In this document: positions 5,014 through 5,101 of the stretch, one piece after another
Layout of the letters: the number at the start of each line of letters is the position of its first letter
How positions within the stretch are numbered: position 1 is the first letter of the stretch
Translations under genes and position numbers: made by a program
Notes under the pieces: model-generated
What the model was told of the DNA's origin: nothing
What the model saw: the letters and a program-made list of their open reading frames with translations, nothing else
Databases searched by the model: none
Assembly: GCF_005518285.1 (NCBI RefSeq)
Contig: NZ_SJDU01000161.1
Coordinates: 1-5,101 of the forward strand
Length of the DNA: 5,101 nt
Direction: 5' to 3'
DNA from: Brachyspira catarrhinii
Lineage (GTDB): Bacteria > Spirochaetota > Brachyspiria > Brachyspirales > Brachyspiraceae

Positions 5014-5037
5014 GTAAAATAAATTTATAGGACTAAT
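5014..5037. promoter_or_regulatory. Candidate autoregulatory operator at the regulator promoter
   Basis: Two signals overlap. First, plus-strand TATAGGACTAAT (5026-5037) matches TATAAGACTAAT at 4512-4523 in 11 of 12 positions. Second, 5014-5033 is an imperfect 20-bp dyad centred on ATAAATTTAT, with outer GT/AC matching (7 of 10 pairs). It touches the -10 box and covers the expected transcription start, where a bound repressor would block initiation. AT-rich DNA makes chance dyads common, so the shared half-site is the stronger argument. Confidence 0.4.
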
Positions 5038-5064
5038 TTTACAATATATTAAAAATTTTGTCAA
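5036..5064 (-). promoter_or_regulatory. Sigma-70-type promoter of the MarR regulator gene
   Basis: A perfect TTGACA (5064-5059), an ideal 17-bp spacer (5058-5042), then TAAAAT (5041-5036), one base from consensus. The start of transcription is expected near 5028-5029, giving a leader of about 43 nt that contains the GAGGTT ribosome binding site. Confidence 0.8.
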
Positions 5065-5082
5065 GCGTTTATTTTATTTTTT

Positions 5083-5101
5083 AAAAAAAGATTGCCCCGC
5101 A
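5083..5101 (-). terminator. Possible half of a terminator, cut by the window edge
   Basis: On the minus strand, TGCGGGGCAATC is followed by seven T residues (5089-5083). A GC-rich dozen bases before a T-run in otherwise AT-rich DNA looks like the 3' arm of a Rho-independent terminator for a gene to the right. The matching 5' arm would lie beyond 5101 and cannot be checked here. Confidence 0.35.

Noticed and set aside
1..5101. CRISPR array, tRNA, rRNA or prophage signals
   Set aside because: No regularly spaced repeats, cloverleaf-like segments, rRNA stretches or phage-type genes were seen; nearly all of the window is occupied by the listed genes.

Overview
The window is AT-rich bacterial DNA in which every supportable gene lies on the minus strand. 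Read right to left, it is a compact gene cluster headed by its own regulator. The AT-rich codon choice (AGA for Arg, ATA for Ile), the AAGGAGA-type ribosome binding sites, the Asn/Ser/Lys-rich linkers after lipoprotein cysteines, and the short palindromic repeat next to two ribosome binding sites suggest a host-associated spirochete, most likely Brachyspira or a relative. This is pattern recognition, not a database result. A low-GC Firmicute or Fusobacterium is not excluded.

Layout in the direction of transcription: a near-consensus promoter (5036-5064) drives a MarR-family regulator (4546-4986). A 134-bp gap follows, holding a perfect 15-bp palindrome and a plausible second promoter. Then come, closely spaced, an iron-containing NADPH-type alcohol/aldehyde dehydrogenase of the YqhD/BdhA type (3239-4411), a flavodoxin-fold reductase with an iron-sulfur-flavoprotein cysteine motif (2551-3189), a cytosolic carboxymuconolactone-decarboxylase (CMD) family protein (2149-2514), a flavodoxin carried on a lipoprotein signal (1472-2128), a second CMD protein on a lipoprotein signal (989-1453), an aldo/keto reductase of the DkgA type (113-946), and the first 31 codons of a third lipoprotein running off the left edge. 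The gaps from the dehydrogenase onward are 18-49 bp with no convincing terminator, so they probably form one operon. No stretch over 300 bases lacks a gene.

How it may work together (inference): YqhD-type and DkgA-type enzymes are both NADPH-dependent carbonyl reductases, and in Escherichia coli their genes are neighbours. Here they sit with two flavodoxin-fold proteins and two CMD-fold proteins under a MarR-type regulator. That looks like an inducible reactive-aldehyde or quinone/electrophile defence module. Unusually, part of it is exported: one CMD copy and the flavodoxin are predicted envelope lipoproteins, while a nearly identical CMD copy stays in the cytosol. The arrangement of one enzyme fold in two compartments around an exported flavodoxin is the most interesting feature here.

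Two start sites were moved inward from the longest open frame. The dehydrogenase starts at 4411, not 4429, and the regulator at 4986, not 5064. In both cases the longer start falls inside a non-coding element: a repeat hairpin and a -35 box, respectively.
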